Positions 49,959 to 62,306 of a stretch of 64,000 nucleotides of DNA are shown here, piece by piece. The number at the start of each line of letters is the position of its first letter. Within the stretch, counting starts at the first letter, position 1. A program made the position numbers and the translations under genes. Source of the DNA: Deinococcus soli (ex Cha et al. 2016) (GTDB lineage: Bacteria; Deinococcota; Deinococci; Deinococcales; Deinococcaceae); the NCBI RefSeq assembly GCF_001007995.1, contig NZ_CP011389.1, positions 1,426,001 to 1,490,000 of the forward strand, given 5' to 3'. Under the pieces are notes generated by a model that saw only the letters and a program-made list of their open reading frames with translations, ran no database searches and had not been told where the DNA came from.

Positions 49959-52643
49959 GTGAAAAAGACCTTCCAGACCGCGTCCCTGCTGAGCCTGGCC
50001 CTCGTGCTGGGCGCCTGCGGGAGCAACAACGCCCCCCAGGCCGTCACGCCCACCGGCCAGTCCCTGAACAAACTGAAGGTGCAAACGCACGTCACGGACC
50101 GCTGGTTCGTGGAACTCAGCGGTGACCCCACCGCGCTGAGCAGCCAGAGCGTCGGCGCGCAGCAGGCCGCCTTCCGCACCCAGGCGGCGCAGCTCGGCAT
50201 CACGTACCAGGAAGTCATGAGCTACCACACGCTCTTCAACGGCTTCTCCGTGAAGGCCAGCAGCGCCGAGATCAGCCGCATCTCCCAGATGCCCGGCGTG
50301 CTGGGCGTGTACCCCGTCAAGGAGATCGCCGCGCCCGTCGTGGAACGCAACCTGACTGACGCCCTGACCCCCGACATGTTCTCCGCCATCAAGATGACCG
50401 GCGCCGACATCGCCCAGAACGAACTGGGCCTGACCGGCAAGGGCATCAAGGTGGGCGTGATCGACACCGGTATCGACCTGGAACACCCCGCGTTCGCCGG
50501 CCGCGTCGTCGCGCAGTACGACTTCGTGGGTGACGAATTCGATTACAACAAACCCGCCAAGCCCGACCCCATCGCTGACGACTGCGGCGGGCACGGCTCG
50601 CACGTGGCCGGCATCGTGGGCGGCAACGACCCCGCCAAAGGCTTCAAGGGCGTGGCACCCGAGGTCAGCTTCGGCGCGTACCGCGTCTTCGGCTGTGACG
50701 GCAGCACCACGGAAGACATCATGATCGCCGCCATGGAACGCGCCTACGCCGACGGCATGCAGATCGTGAACCTCAGCATCGGCTCCGCCTTCGAGAACTG
50801 GGAAGCGACCCCCTCGGCCAAGGTCGGCAGCCGCATGGTCAAGAAGGGCATGGTCGTCGTCGCGTCCGCCGGGAACAGCGGCGCCAGCGGGCAGTACTCC
50901 ATGGGCGGCGTCACCATGGGCGACAACGTGATCTCCGTCGCGTCGGTCAGCAACACCGAGATCGAGGTCAACAGCTTCAGCATCACCCCGGACGGCAGCA
51001 AGATCGGGTACTTCGCCGCGACCGGCGCGCCTGAAGCGGTGGCTGGCAGCAGCCTGCCCATCAGCAAGAACGCGGCCAGCAGCCCCACCACCACCAACGA
51101 CGGGTGCCTCGTGGGCGGCGTCAACCCTTACACCGCTGGCAGCATGACCGGCAAGGCTGTCCTGATCCGCCGCGGCAGCTGCACCTTCTATGAGAAGGTC
51201 AAGAACGCTCAGGACGCCGGGGCCAGCGCTGTGATCCTGTACAACAACGCCGCCGGATACATCAGCCCCACGGTGGTGGGCGCCAGCCCGATCACCATCC
51301 CGGTTGTGTCCATCAGCGCGGCAGACGGTGCGAAGATCAGCGGCTTGATCGCCGGTGGCGTGACCATGACCTTCCAGAGCGGCACCATCAACATCCCCAG
51401 CCCCACGGCCAACACGCTGGACACCTTCACCTCCTACGGCATGAGCGCCGAACTGGAGCAGAAACCTGATATCGCCGCGCCCGGCGGGAACATCCGCAGC
51501 GCCTACCCGCTCACCGCAGAAGCCAGCGGCTACGCCACCCTGAGTGGTACCAGCATGGCCTCCCCGCATGTCGCCGGAGCCGCCGCCCTGATGCTGCAGG
51601 CATTCCCCAACACCAAGGCCAAGGACATGCGCGGCCTGCTGATGAACAGCGCCACGCTGCGCTGGTACCGCGCGGCCAGCGGCACGCTGTTTACCGGTCT
51701 GCCCGACTACGTGCAGCGCCAGGGGGCCGGCATGGTCGACATCGTCGGCTCGTACTACAACACCGTGCGCGCCACGCCCAACAAACTCAGCCTGGGCGAG
51801 AGCGCCAGCTTCGCCACCCGCAACAAGGTGGTTGTGCTGAAGAACACCTTCAACCGCACCGAGACCTTCACGGCGTACCACTACCCGGCCCTCACGGTCG
51901 GCGGGACGACCCTGGCCCCCACCCCCAGCCAGACGTACGCCACCATGACCATCAACGGTCAGGACGCCGACAAGTCCGACGTCGAAGTGGTCGTGCCCGC
52001 TGGCGGCGAGACCGAACTCAACGTCGTGATCACCGCGCCTGCCGGCGCACCCGACAAGAGCCAGTACGGCGGCTACATCGTGCTGGAAAGCAAGTCCGGC
52101 CAGAACATGGTGATTCCCTACGGCGGCTTCAAGGGTGACTACCAGAGCATCAAGGTGCTGGGCGACCTGATCATCGGCGGCAGCGCACAGAACTTCCCTG
52201 CCCTGGCTGACGACGTGGCGGACACGTACTACACCGAGGGAGAGACGGTGGCGGCGCCCATCGACTACACCTTCAAGCAGGTGGCCCTCGACCCGAACAA
52301 GCCCACCGAACTGACGCTGGACGCCCCTTACGTCATCGCGCAGATCTCCCACCAGGCCCGCAAGCTCACCATGGAACTGCTGGACAGCAACGGCATGGTC
52401 GTGGAAACCCTGCGCAAGCAGGAGTACCTGGGCCGCAACTGCACGAACAACCTCGCCAGCGTCAGCAGCAGCTGCGACGCGTACAACACCTACGGCTGGG
52501 ACGGCAAGCTCAGCGGCGGCAAGGACGCGCCCAACGGTACGTACCAGCTGCGCGTGAAGGTCCTCAAGGCGCTGGGCGACGAGAGTGTCGCCAGCGACAC
52601 CGAGGTCTACACCAGCCAGAAGTTCACCGTCGCGCGCCCCTAA
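49959..52643 (+). CDS. S8 subtilisin-family protease lipoprotein with PA domain
   Basis: An 894-residue secreted protease starting at GTG with a GAGGAG ribosome binding site. It has a lipobox (VLGAC), an I9-like propeptide, and a catalytic domain with Asp in [13 protein letters not shown], His in [13 protein letters not shown] and Ser in [20 protein letters not shown] insert (about residues 375-475) lies between the His and Ser blocks. A C-terminal beta-rich region of about 300 residues follows, with a FlgD-like [14 protein letters not shown] segment. It likely degrades external protein. The Ig/PPC lipoprotein is co-transcribed. Confidence 0.93.
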   Translation: MKKTFQTASLLSLALVLGACGSNNAPQAVTPTGQSLNKLKVQTHVTDRWFVELSGDPTALSSQSVGAQQAAFRTQAAQLGITYQEVMSYHTLFNGFSVKASSAEISRISQMPGVLGVYPVKEIAAPVVERNLTDALTPDMFSAIKMTGADIAQNELGLTGKGIKVGVIDTGIDLEHPAFAGRVVAQYDFVGDEFDYNKPAKPDPIADDCGGHGSHVAGIVGGNDPAKGFKGVAPEVSFGAYRVFGCDGSTTEDIMIAAMERAYADGMQIVNLSIGSAFENWEATPSAKVGSRMVKKGMVVVASAGNSGASGQYSMGGVTMGDNVISVASVSNTEIEVNSFSITPDGSKIGYFAATGAPEAVAGSSLPISKNAASSPTTTNDGCLVGGVNPYTAGSMTGKAVLIRRGSCTFYEKVKNAQDAGASAVILYNNAAGYISPTVVGASPITIPVVSISAADGAKISGLIAGGVTMTFQSGTINIPSPTANTLDTFTSYGMSAELEQKPDIAAPGGNIRSAYPLTAEASGYATLSGTSMASPHVAGAAALMLQAFPNTKAKDMRGLLMNSATLRWYRAASGTLFTGLPDYVQRQGAGMVDIVGSYYNTVRATPNKLSLGESASFATRNKVVVLKNTFNRTETFTAYHYPALTVGGTTLAPTPSQTYATMTINGQDADKSDVEVVVPAGGETELNVVITAPAGAPDKSQYGGYIVLESKSGQNMVIPYGGFKGDYQSIKVLGDLIIGGSAQNFPALADDVADTYYTEGETVAAPIDYTFKQVALDPNKPTELTLDAPYVIAQISHQARKLTMELLDSNGMVVETLRKQEYLGRNCTNNLASVSSSCDAYNTYGWDGKLSGGKDAPNGTYQLRVKVLKALGDESVASDTEVYTSQKFTVARP

Positions 52644-52657
52644 GGGTCCGCACTCGA

Positions 52658-52688
52658 AACGCCGCTCCCAGTTCCTGGGGGCGGCGTT
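52658..52688. terminator. Hairpin between the protease and cmk genes
   Basis: AACGCCGCTCCCA (52658-52670) pairs with TGGGGGCGGCGTT (52676-52688), with one G-T, around a GTTCC loop, followed by CTTC. It lies 15 bp past the protease stop and serves both converging genes. Confidence 0.75.
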
Positions 52689-52718
52689 CTTCATACGGTT
52701 CAGTGAAGGTCTTCGAGG

Positions 52719-53330
52719 TCAGCGCAGGTCGTTCAGGATGGTGTCGATGACGCCCTGGAGGGTCAGGGGGCCGGTGTCGATGATGCGGGCGTCGGGGGCG
52801 GGGGCGCTCTGGGTGGTGTCCTGGCGGTCGCGTTCGGTCAGGGCGGCTTCGATGGCGGGGATGTCCTCGGGGCGCTCGCGTGCGCGGCGTTCGGCGCGGA
52901 CGCGGGGGCTGGCGGTCAGGTAGAACTTGTGTGGCGCGTGCGGGAAGACGTTGGTGCCCATGTCGCGCCCCTCGGCCACCAGGGGGGCGGGGAGGGCGCG
53001 CAGCTGGGCGTCCACCCATTCGCGGATTTCGGGGAGGGCGGCGACGGTGCTGACCCCGCCGTCCACGCGGGTGCTGTGCAGGTCGGCGGACAGGTCATGG
53101 TCGGCGTTCCAGACGCGGTTGCCGCTGGCGAGGGGTTCCAGACGCACGGGGGAGAGCAGGGGCAGCAGGGCGCTGGGGTCGGCCAGGTCAGCCCCGGCGT
53201 TCAGGCCGAGGAGGGTCACGGCGCGGTACAGCAGGCCGCTGCTGACGTAGGGCACGCCGAGCGCCTGCGCCACGCCGGAGGACACGCTGGATTTTCCGCT
53301 GGCGGCGACGCCATCAATGGTCACGATCAT
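52719..53330 (-). CDS. cmk: Cytidylate kinase
   Basis: A 203-residue nucleoside monophosphate kinase. The P-loop is [17 protein letters not shown], then [16 protein letters not shown], the conserved [15 protein letters not shown] and [17 protein letters not shown]. It phosphorylates CMP/dCMP. The ATG at 53330 is preceded by an in-frame TTG at 53333; a TAGACT box is 6 nt before the TTG and 9 nt before the ATG, so either start is possible. Confidence 0.93.
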   Translation of the reverse strand: MIVTIDGVAASGKSSVSSGVAQALGVPYVSSGLLYRAVTLLGLNAGADLADPSALLPLLSPVRLEPLASGNRVWNADHDLSADLHSTRVDGGVSTVAALPEIREWVDAQLRALPAPLVAEGRDMGTNVFPHAPHKFYLTASPRVRAERRARERPEDIPAIEAALTERDRQDTTQSAPAPDARIIDTGPLTLQGVIDTILNDLR

Positions 53331-53409
53331 CAACTGAGCAGTCTACCGCGCGGCCCCCTGCCCCGGCGGGCGGTGCACCCTTCGGGTGACGCGCGGCGTG
53401 TGTGGGCCG

Positions 53410-53559
53410 CTAGAGCAGTTCTCCGAATTACGGCATCAGAACAACAGACTTCTGATGCCTCCATTCTCTGCTTTACAGCTGTTCCAGTCCGTCCTGCTCA
53501 GCAAAATTCACTCGCTCCGCTCGGCCATAAAGAACAGCTCTTTATGGCAAATGCTCTAG
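53410..53559. repeat. 150-bp structured intergenic repeat element with terminal inverted repeats
   Basis: CTAGAGCA (53410-53417) and TGCTCTAG (53552-53559) are inverted ends. Inside lie two perfect stems: GGCATCAGAA/TTCTGATGCC (53432-53441/53450-53459) and GCCATAAAG/CTTTATGGC (53524-53532/53540-53548). The element is clearly AT-richer than its surroundings. It resembles the small non-coding repeats known from D. radiodurans, though I cannot confirm identity. Its right end supplies the -10 (TAGACT) of the next gene. Confidence 0.82.
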
Positions 53560-53572
53560 ACTGTCACGGACC

Positions 53573-54361
53573 ATGAAACACGCTGCCCTGATCCTCACGG
53601 CCCTGCTGGCCCTGACCGCCTGCCAGAAGAAGGACGACGCGACCACGACCGACACGAAGACGGACACGGCCGCGACGGACACCACCACGCCCGCGACTGA
53701 TACCCCAGCCACCGGGACGCCCGCCACGGACACGAAGACCGACGCAGCCGCCGTCACCAAGCCCGGCCCCGTCCCCGCCGGGTACACCGAGGTGCCGTTC
53801 CTGACCACCGAACCCAAGCGCGAGTTTGGGGCCGAGCCGGACATGGCCCTGACTGACGGCAAGGACTACTACGCGCTGATCGACACGAGCAGGGGGCAGA
53901 TCCTGGCGGACCTGTACGAGCAGGAGACGCCCGTCACGGTGAACAACTTCGTGTTCCTGGCCCGCAACCACTACTTCGACGGCATCCGTTTCCACCGCGT
54001 GATCGACGGGTTCATGGCGCAGACCGGCGACCCCAAGAGCGTCGACGAGGCGCAGAAGGCCGAGTGGGGCACCGGCGGTCCCGGCTACCAGTTCGCGGAT
54101 GAATTCCGTCAGAAGCTGACCTTCAACAGCGGTGGCATCCTGGCCATGGCGAACAGCGGCCCGGCCACGAACGGCAGCCAGTTCTTCATCACCTTCGAGC
54201 CGACGGACTTCCTGAACGGCAAGCACACCATCTTCGGGAAGGTCGTGACCGGTGACGACCTGCTGCCCAAACTGACCCGCACGATGGATCAGAACAACGC
54301 CGAGGTGGCGGGCGCCGTGGCGGACCAGATCCTCACGGTGCGCATCCTGACCAAGGGCTGA
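53573..54361 (+). CDS. Cyclophilin-type peptidyl-prolyl isomerase lipoprotein
   Basis: A 262-residue exported isomerase. The lipobox is LTAC (about residue 17). A Thr/Asp/Ala-rich linker of about 45 residues with TDT/TPAT repeats follows. The cyclophilin domain has [40 protein letters not shown] and [11 protein letters not shown], all typical. It likely folds exported proteins at the cell surface. Its TAGACT box overlaps the right end of the adjacent repeat element. Confidence 0.92.
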   Translation: MKHAALILTALLALTACQKKDDATTTDTKTDTAATDTTTPATDTPATGTPATDTKTDAAAVTKPGPVPAGYTEVPFLTTEPKREFGAEPDMALTDGKDYYALIDTSRGQILADLYEQETPVTVNNFVFLARNHYFDGIRFHRVIDGFMAQTGDPKSVDEAQKAEWGTGGPGYQFADEFRQKLTFNSGGILAMANSGPATNGSQFFITFEPTDFLNGKHTIFGKVVTGDDLLPKLTRTMDQNNAEVAGAVADQILTVRILTKG

Positions 54362-54422
54362 AGCCCCGTCCCCTGACGGCGCGCTCCCTGTCCGGGCGGC
54401 GCGCCGCTAACCGTTCCAGCGT

Positions 54423-55307
<885 letters not shown>

Positions 55308-55335
55308 GGGTTCAGTCGTGAAGTGCACCGGCCGG

Positions 55336-56327
<992 letters not shown>

Positions 56328-56331
<4 letters not shown>

Positions 56332-57083
56332 GCGCGCCCCCCGGCCAGGTCGGCCCGCAGGTCGTCGGCGAGGCGGGCCGCGTCACGCAGCACGCTGTCG
56401 TACGTGTGCTCGCCGGGCGTGCACTGTCCCAGCATCCGCACGCGCTCCAGGCGGTTGACGCGGAAGCCGTCGAGTTCGCTGGGGGCGGGCGTCAGGAAGC
56501 GCACATCGTAGGGCGGTTCGACGCCCTCGCCCTCGGCGCGGCGTTCCGCCCCGATCAGCCAGATGCCGCTGGCGGTCAGATCGTCCGCCAGGAAGTCGTA
56601 GGCGACCTCGCTGAGGCGTCCGGCCTCGTCCATGGTGTCCCCCACGAGCAGGCGGCCCTTCAGGAACGCGCCGACGGCCAGCACGCCCAGCCGCGCGTGC
56701 AGCTTCGGCCCCTCCCAGGTGGAGAGCACGATCTGAGTAACCTCCTCGTCCAGGGCCGTGACGGTGCTCTGGAGGAGGTGAATGCCGCTCGTCTCCTCCA
56801 CGCGGGCCTTCAGGTGCCGGTGGAACGTCCAGCCGTCCGTGTCGGGGAGCAGCGCGGCGCGCACCTCCTCGAACAGACTGCCCTGTGGGAAGGCCACGCC
56901 CGCCGTGGTCGGCTGGTACAGGTTCCCCAGGTGATCGAGCGCCTGCGACACCAGCAGCACGTCCAGTCCGGCGCGGGCCAGCCGCCATGCCAGCTCGGTG
57001 CCCGCCAGTCCGGCACCGACCACGGCCACGTCATACAGATGCCCCGGTTGCGGGCGACTTCTCGGAGAGGGCGAACCAAACAT
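56328..57083 (-). CDS. Short GidA-like FAD-dependent oxidoreductase
   Basis: A 251-residue flavoprotein with the dinucleotide motif [19 protein letters not shown], then [27 protein letters not shown] and a late [12 protein letters not shown] strand. It resembles the N-terminal half of MnmG/TrmFO, but is too short to include the tRNA-binding helical domain. A TACACT box lies 8 nt before the ATG. The ATGA coupling to trmB hints at a tRNA role, which is inference only. Confidence 0.82.
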
Positions 57084-57151
57084 CACCGGCCAGTGTAGGG
57101 CCTACGCGGGAAGTCGAACGCGGAACGGCCGCACCCTTTACCCTGTCCCCC

Positions 57152-58063
57152 ATGTCCGACGACGCCCCCTCGAATAGCGGCTTCGCGTTCCGCTCGCAGG
57201 TGCGCGCGGGCGGGGAGCGGGTGCTGGCGTTCCTGACGCGCGAGTACCGGCACTCGGACGCGGCGACGTGGGCCGCGCGGCTGGCGGCGGGTGAGGTGGA
57301 GGTGCGGGGCATTCCGGCGCGCGGGGACGAGGTACTGCGCGCCGGGGACGTGGTCGTGTGGCACCGTCCCCCGTGGCGGGAGGCGGCGGCCCCGCTGGAC
57401 TACGCGGTGCTGCTGGAGGATGGCGCGCTGGTCGCGGTCAGCAAGCCGTCCGGGCTACCGACGTTGCCGGGCGCGGGGTTCCTGACGCACACGCTGCTGA
57501 CGCAGGTGCGGCTGCGCTACCCGGGGGCCAGCCCCCTGCACCGGCTGGGGCGCGGCACGAGCGGCGCAGTGCTGTTCGCCCGCACGGGATCGGCGGGCGC
57601 GGCCCTGTCCCGCGCGTGGCGGGAGAACGAGGTGGGGAAGGTGTACCGCGCGCTGGCTGTGGGTGAACCGGAGTGGGACTCGCTGGAGCTTCAGGTGCCC
57701 ATCGGGCCGGTGCCGCACCCGCGCCTGGGCCGTGTGTTCGCCGCCAGCGCCGAGGGGAAGGCGTCGCGCAGCGTGGCGACGGTGCGTGAACGCCGCGCCG
57801 GGCAGACGCTGCTGGACGTGGCGATCCACACGGGCCGCCCGCACCAGATCCGCATTCACCTCGCCGCGGCCGGGCACCCGCTGGTGGGCGACCCGCTGTA
57901 CGGGCCGGGCGGTCTGCCACGGCCGGACCTGCCGGGCCTGCCGGGCGACCTGGGGTACCTGCTGCACGCCTGGACGCTGCACTTCACGCACCCCGTCACC
58001 GGGCAGGCCGTGCGGGTGGAGGCCCCGCCGCCCGACGCGCTGCGGCCCGCGCCGGAACGCTGA
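57152..58063 (+). CDS. RluA-family pseudouridine synthase homologue lacking the catalytic Asp
   Basis: A 303-residue RluA-type protein. It has an S4-like N-terminal region, then [51 protein letters not shown] [14 protein letters not shown] and [10 protein letters not shown]. In this family the HRLDxxTSG Asp is catalytic; here it is Gly133 (codon 57548-57550). [10 protein letters not shown] subgroup exists as I recall, so this may be a real lineage rather than decay. TACCCT lies 6 nt before the ATG. Confidence 0.88.
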   Translation: MSDDAPSNSGFAFRSQVRAGGERVLAFLTREYRHSDAATWAARLAAGEVEVRGIPARGDEVLRAGDVVVWHRPPWREAAAPLDYAVLLEDGALVAVSKPSGLPTLPGAGFLTHTLLTQVRLRYPGASPLHRLGRGTSGAVLFARTGSAGAALSRAWRENEVGKVYRALAVGEPEWDSLELQVPIGPVPHPRLGRVFAASAEGKASRSVATVRERRAGQTLLDVAIHTGRPHQIRIHLAAAGHPLVGDPLYGPGGLPRPDLPGLPGDLGYLLHAWTLHFTHPVTGQAVRVEAPPPDALRPAPER

Positions 58064-58169
58064 ACCCGGTGCAGACCTGAATCTGGCGCACACCTGGACC
58101 GGGTGCAGACCGCCCTGAAGGGCCCTCCCTGTCAGACGCGGGAGAGGCCCGCCGGGTCATGATGACCGC

Positions 58170-60440
58170 ATGCCGCCCGAACTGCCTGCCCCCACCCGCC
58201 GCGCCGCGTGGCGGGTCGCGGTGCAGGACAGCCTGCGGGGCGCCCCGGGGTGGCTGTACGCGCTGCTGACCCTGACGCTGCTGTCCGCCACGCTGAGCAC
58301 CGTGGTCATGCAGGACGTCGCGCGGCACCAGCGGACCCTGCTGACCCTGGCCGACACCCGCACGGCCGCGTTCGCGCTGAGCGCCACCGAATGGCAGGCC
58401 CGCGCGCGCGGGCAGCTGGACGGCGCCCTCGCCGCCGAGGCCCGCGCGTGCCTTGAAGACCTGCGCCGCTTCACCGCCCGGCTTGAGCAGCTGAGCCGCG
58501 AGGACCTGCTGCTCGCGCGGGTGCATCCTCACCCGTCCGGCGGGGACGCCCTGGCCGCGCAGGTCGATGCGTACGCGGGCACCGTGCAGACCCTGCTGGC
58601 CCTGATCGCGCGCGGACAGCCGGGCGCCGCGCGGCTGGACGACACGTCGGTCGACCCGGCCTTCGCGGCGCTGCGCGAGCGGATTGCCGAGGTCCGCACC
58701 GTGGAGGAGCACACGGTCGAAACCGGACAGCGGCTGACGCTGCTGCTGACCGCCCTGACCGCGCTGGGCGCGCTGGTCACGGCGGGCCTGCTCGCCGCGC
58801 GCCTGAACCGCAGCCTGCATCAGGCCCGCGCGTGGCACGCCGAGGCCAGACGCCAGCGGGAACGGGAGGAACGCGACCCGCTGACCGGCCTGTGGAACCG
58901 CCGCAGCCTGCAGCGGCAGTTCACGCTGGCGCAGGCGGCCGGGCCGCTGTGCGTGGCGGTGCTGGACCTCAACCGCCTGAAGGCCATCAATGATCTGGGC
59001 GGGCACGGCGCCGGGGACGCGCACCTGACCCGCGTGGCCCGGGCCCTGCAGGCCGCGCTGCCCGAGGGGGGCGTCGCGGCCCGGCTGGGCGGGGACGAGT
59101 TCGCGCTGCTGCTGCCGCGCCTCACGGGCGATCAGACCACGCAGCTGCTCGAGGACGTCGCCGCGCAGCTGAACGCGCCGGGCGAGACCCTGCCGCCCTT
59201 CGCGGTGGGCGTCGCGCCGGTCACGGACGTCACGTCCCTGGAACGCGTGCTGGCCCTGGCGGACGCTGCCATGTACGAGGACAAGGAACGCCAGCGGGCC
59301 CAGGCGGGCCGTGACACCCGCCTGGGAACCAGCGTCGAGGAGTTCACCAGCCGCCTCGAACAGCTCGAGACGCCGCAGGAGGTGCTCAAGGAGGGCCTGG
59401 GCATGGCGCGGGACATGCTGGGCTTCCACGGCAGTTCGTACCTGGAACGCCAGGGGGACGCGTTCGTCCTGACCCACCTGGACGGCGAGGTGCCCGCCCC
59501 GATGCGCGGCGCGCTGGGGCAGCCCTTCACCGGGCAGCGCGGCCTGACCGCCGAGGTCATCGAGCACAGCGCCACCCGCTGGAGCAACGATTACCCGGCC
59601 GAACCGCTCGTCCTGACCCCGTGGCTGGAGGCGGGCCTGAAGAGCATCCTGCTCGTCCCGGTGCGGTACGGGGGGCGGCTGATGGGCGTGATCAGCCTGC
59701 TGCATTTCGGCACGTGGCGGGTTGTGACGCCGCAGGCCCGGCGCCTGACCGAGGCGCTCGCGTCCCGGCTGGGGCACACCTTCGAGCAGCAGGCGGCGCT
59801 GGAACACCTGCGGCACGCCGTGCAGGGCGGCCTGCTGGCGCTGGGCGCGGCGCTGGAGGAACGCGATCTGGAAACCGCCGGGCACACCGCACGGGTCGTG
59901 ACGCTCTCCGAACGGCTGGGCAGCCGCCTGGGCCTGGGGGTCACGGCGCTGCACGCCCTGCAGCAGGGCGCGTCCCTGCACGACATCGGCAAGCTGGCCA
60001 TTCCCGACGCGATCCTGCTCAAGCCCGGCCCGCTGGACGCGCAGGAGTGGGAGGTCATGCAGCACCACGCCGCGCGCGGGCATGACATCGCCCACCGCCT
60101 GCAGGGCCTGCTGCCCGCCACGCTGGACGTCATCCGGCACCACCACGAGCACTGGGACGGCAGCGGCTACCCGGACCGGCTGCGCGGCGAGGCGATCCCG
60201 CTCTCGGCGCGGATCTTCGCGGTGTGCGACGTGTACGACGCCCTGACCCACCCCCGCCCGTACAAGGAGGCGTGGCCGCACGAGCGGGCCGTCGCGGAGA
60301 TCCGCGCGCGGCGCGGCACGCAGTTCGACCCCAGGGTGGTGGACACCTTCCTGACCCTGATCGAGGCGCCGCGCGCCGTCCAGGCCGGAACTGCCCCCCA
60401 GGCCGCCGAGATTCCGGACCAGCCCCTCAGCGGCTCCTGA
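58170..60440 (+). CDS. Membrane GGDEF-GAF-HD-GYP c-di-GMP protein
   Basis: A 756-residue signalling protein. Two TM helices (about 28-48 and 188-208) flank a helical sensor. A GGDEF domain follows (DPLTGLWNRRSLQ, VLDLNRLKAIND, ARLGGDEFALLLP), then a GAF-like region (about 390-550). The HD-GYP domain has LHDIGKLAIPDAILLKPGPL, HHHEHWDGSGYPDRLRGEAI and AVCDVYDALTHPRPYK. Both active sites look intact, so it may make and hydrolyse c-di-GMP. No partner gene is adjacent. Confidence 0.92.
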   Translation: MPPELPAPTRRAAWRVAVQDSLRGAPGWLYALLTLTLLSATLSTVVMQDVARHQRTLLTLADTRTAAFALSATEWQARARGQLDGALAAEARACLEDLRRFTARLEQLSREDLLLARVHPHPSGGDALAAQVDAYAGTVQTLLALIARGQPGAARLDDTSVDPAFAALRERIAEVRTVEEHTVETGQRLTLLLTALTALGALVTAGLLAARLNRSLHQARAWHAEARRQREREERDPLTGLWNRRSLQRQFTLAQAAGPLCVAVLDLNRLKAINDLGGHGAGDAHLTRVARALQAALPEGGVAARLGGDEFALLLPRLTGDQTTQLLEDVAAQLNAPGETLPPFAVGVAPVTDVTSLERVLALADAAMYEDKERQRAQAGRDTRLGTSVEEFTSRLEQLETPQEVLKEGLGMARDMLGFHGSSYLERQGDAFVLTHLDGEVPAPMRGALGQPFTGQRGLTAEVIEHSATRWSNDYPAEPLVLTPWLEAGLKSILLVPVRYGGRLMGVISLLHFGTWRVVTPQARRLTEALASRLGHTFEQQAALEHLRHAVQGGLLALGAALEERDLETAGHTARVVTLSERLGSRLGLGVTALHALQQGASLHDIGKLAIPDAILLKPGPLDAQEWEVMQHHAARGHDIAHRLQGLLPATLDVIRHHHEHWDGSGYPDRLRGEAIPLSARIFAVCDVYDALTHPRPYKEAWPHERAVAEIRARRGTQFDPRVVDTFLTLIEAPRAVQAGTAPQAAEIPDQPLSGS

Positions 60441-60494
60441 CCCGGGACGACGCCTTTCAGGGCGCTGAGGGGTCCGGGGCAATCGGGGTTCGTC

Positions 60495-60530
60495 CGGGTT
60501 CCGTCAGTGCCATTGACACCCCGGAACCCG
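60495..60530. repeat. CGGGTTCCG inverted repeat between the HD-GYP gene and pyrE
   Basis: CGGGTTCCG (60495-60503) pairs with CGGAACCCG (60522-60530), with a GTCA/TGAC inner stem. It sits between converging genes. Its outer arms match the ends of the 2438-2504 inverted repeat, so the two may belong to one family. No T-run. Confidence 0.65.
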
Positions 60531-60532
60531 TA

Positions 60533-61117
60533 TCAGATCTCCTGCAGGGGCAGCGCGGCCAGCCACGCGGGCACCTCGTCCGGGGCGTAGGTGTCGAACA
60601 CCAGCCGGGTCAGGGCGACCAGCGGGTAGCCCTGGAGGTCGCCGCCGTCGGCGCGGCGGTCCACGATGCAGGCGATGCCCACGCAGCGGCCCCCGGCGGC
60701 CTCGGCGGCGCGCACAGCCTTCAGGACGCTTCCGCCGGTCGTGAGGACGTCCTCGACGGCGACGAAGGTCTCGCCGGGCTGAAGGGTGAAGGCCTCGCGG
60801 ATCTTCATGCCGCCCTGCCCGTCCTTCTCGGCGAAGATCGCGCGGGTGCCGTAGTGCCGGGCGGTTTCGTAGGCAAGGACGACGCCGCCCATGGCCGGGC
60901 CGATCACGAGCTGCGCGTCGATGCCCGCCCCGCGCAGCGCGCCGGCCAGCGCGCGGCCGATCTGCTCGGTGTACTGCGGGTACTGGAGGACGGTGGTGCT
61001 CTGCAGGAACTTGGGGCTGTGGCGGCCCGAGGCGAGCAGGAAGTGCCCCTCGTGGTACGCGCCGGCCTGGCGGTACAGGTCGAGAATGTCGAGGCTGGCT
61101 GGGTCGGCGTGGGTCAT
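60533..61117 (-). CDS. pyrE: Orotate phosphoribosyltransferase
   Basis: A 194-residue phosphoribosyltransferase. LLASGRHSPKFLQSTTVLQ binds orotate, LVIGPAMGGVVLAYETA follows, and FVAVEDVLTTGGSVLKAV is the PRPP-binding motif. It adds PRPP to orotate in UMP synthesis. The ATG at 61117 was chosen because GATACT (complement of 61124-61129) is 6 nt upstream. Confidence 0.93.
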   Translation of the reverse strand: MTHADPASLDILDLYRQAGAYHEGHFLLASGRHSPKFLQSTTVLQYPQYTEQIGRALAGALRGAGIDAQLVIGPAMGGVVLAYETARHYGTRAIFAEKDGQGGMKIREAFTLQPGETFVAVEDVLTTGGSVLKAVRAAEAAGGRCVGIACIVDRRADGGDLQGYPLVALTRLVFDTYAPDEVPAWLAALPLQEI

Positions 61118-61164
61118 GGTGTCAGTATCCCATTCTTCACGCGCGGGTCCGGGCATCATGGCGC

Positions 61165-61368
61165 ATGGACACCGTGACCTTTCCGGGAGGAGTGAAGCTG
61201 GGAGTGCGCCGCCGCCTGCTGGGCATTCCGCTGGCGCAGCTGGCGCGGGACGCCCACCTGCAGCCCGAGCTGCTGCGCCGCCTGGAGGCCGGGGAGTTCG
61301 ATCCGCGCAGCCTGCACCGGCTGGCGCGGCAGGTGCTCGCCCGCGCACTGGACACCACCCTCGACTGA
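61165..61368 (+). CDS. 67-residue XRE-like helix-turn-helix protein
   Basis: A tiny protein whose core, IPLAQLARDAHLQPELLRRLE, reads as an XRE-type helix-turn-helix (QLARDAHLQPELLRRLEAGEF). It lacks a dimerisation or effector domain. It starts at ATG, with CATCAT just before it. Its short length makes misannotation possible, but the coding frame, spacing and HTH pattern agree. It lies between pyrE and the RNase H-like gene. Confidence 0.55.
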   Translation: MDTVTFPGGVKLGVRRRLLGIPLAQLARDAHLQPELLRRLEAGEFDPRSLHRLARQVLARALDTTLD

Positions 61369-61549
61369 CCTGCCGGTCCGTGGGCGTAGGCCGGGTGGCG
61401 GATTCGCCCGGCGCGCCGCGCGCGGCATGCTGCGAGCCGCAAAGGCCCGCTGAGGGAACCCTCACCGTCCGGGCCGGACCCGCGGGGCACAATGCGCCCC
61501 GGGGGCCCTGGCCCTCCGCCCTCTCCCCCACCCCCTCCGGAGGACCCGC

Positions 61550-62302
61550 GTGAATCAGGCGTTCGTGGATGCCAGCTGGCAGGAACAATCCGGGCCCGAT
61601 GGTCTTGTGCGCGGCGTGGGCGGCTGGGGGCTGGTGCTGCTGCGCCCCGGCACGCTCCCGGCACGTGTCCAGGGGCAGCTGCTCGCGCCGGACAACAACG
61701 CCGCCGAGATCCGCGCGGTGCTGGAGGCCGTGCGGGCCGCGCCCGCCGGAGAGCCGCTGACCGTGCACACCGACAATCAGGCGGTGATCGCATCGGTCGG
61801 GCGCGGGCGCGGCCCGGCCCTGCTGGACGACGACGCCCGCGAGGTGCAGGCCGAGGCCCTGGCGCGCGGCGTGACCCTGCGCGTCGTGTACGCGCCCCGC
61901 ACGCGCCGCCACATGAGAAGCGCGCACGATCTGGCGAACGACGCGCGGCGCGGCACGGGCGCGGCCGGACTGCCGGGCGTGCAGGCGGACGTGCTGATCG
62001 AGCAGCGGCCCGCGCAGCCCGAGGCGCGCGTCAGCCTGCGCCGCCCCGGCGAGCGCGTCACCGCGCTCGTCCCGCTGGACCTGAGTTCTGACGTGCCACC
62101 CAGCGCGCAGGCCCTGCTGGCCGCCGTGGGCCTCGCGCTGCCCGGCGAGGCGCTGCTGATCCGCCGCGCCAGCCGCGTCGCGCAGGCGCTCTGGCAGCGC
62201 CCCGAGCGCGCCCTGCGGCCCGCCGCGCAGGCCCAGCTGCACCACGCCCGCCGCGCCGCCGACGAGAACGGCGTGCAGGTGGAGTTCCTCGGCACCGGGT
62301 AA
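61550..62302 (+). CDS. RNase HI-like protein with unknown C-terminal domain
   Basis: A 250-residue protein. Residues 1-135 form an RNase H fold with FVDASW (Asp7), AEIRAVLEAV (Glu53), VHTDNQAV (Asp75) and HDLANDARRG (Asp131), so the catalytic acids look complete. Residues 150-250 form a separate domain rich in Ala/Leu helices with no match I know. It may degrade RNA in RNA-DNA hybrids. GTG start with a CCGGAGG ribosome binding site. Confidence 0.82.
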   Translation: MNQAFVDASWQEQSGPDGLVRGVGGWGLVLLRPGTLPARVQGQLLAPDNNAAEIRAVLEAVRAAPAGEPLTVHTDNQAVIASVGRGRGPALLDDDAREVQAEALARGVTLRVVYAPRTRRHMRSAHDLANDARRGTGAAGLPGVQADVLIEQRPAQPEARVSLRRPGERVTALVPLDLSSDVPPSAQALLAAVGLALPGEALLIRRASRVAQALWQRPERALRPAAQAQLHHARRAADENGVQVEFLGTG

Positions 62303-62306
62303 GGAG

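Noticed and set aside
57996..60482. 828-residue ORF antisense to the GGDEF/HD-GYP gene
   Set aside because: No recognisable domain; the + strand frame has intact active sites.
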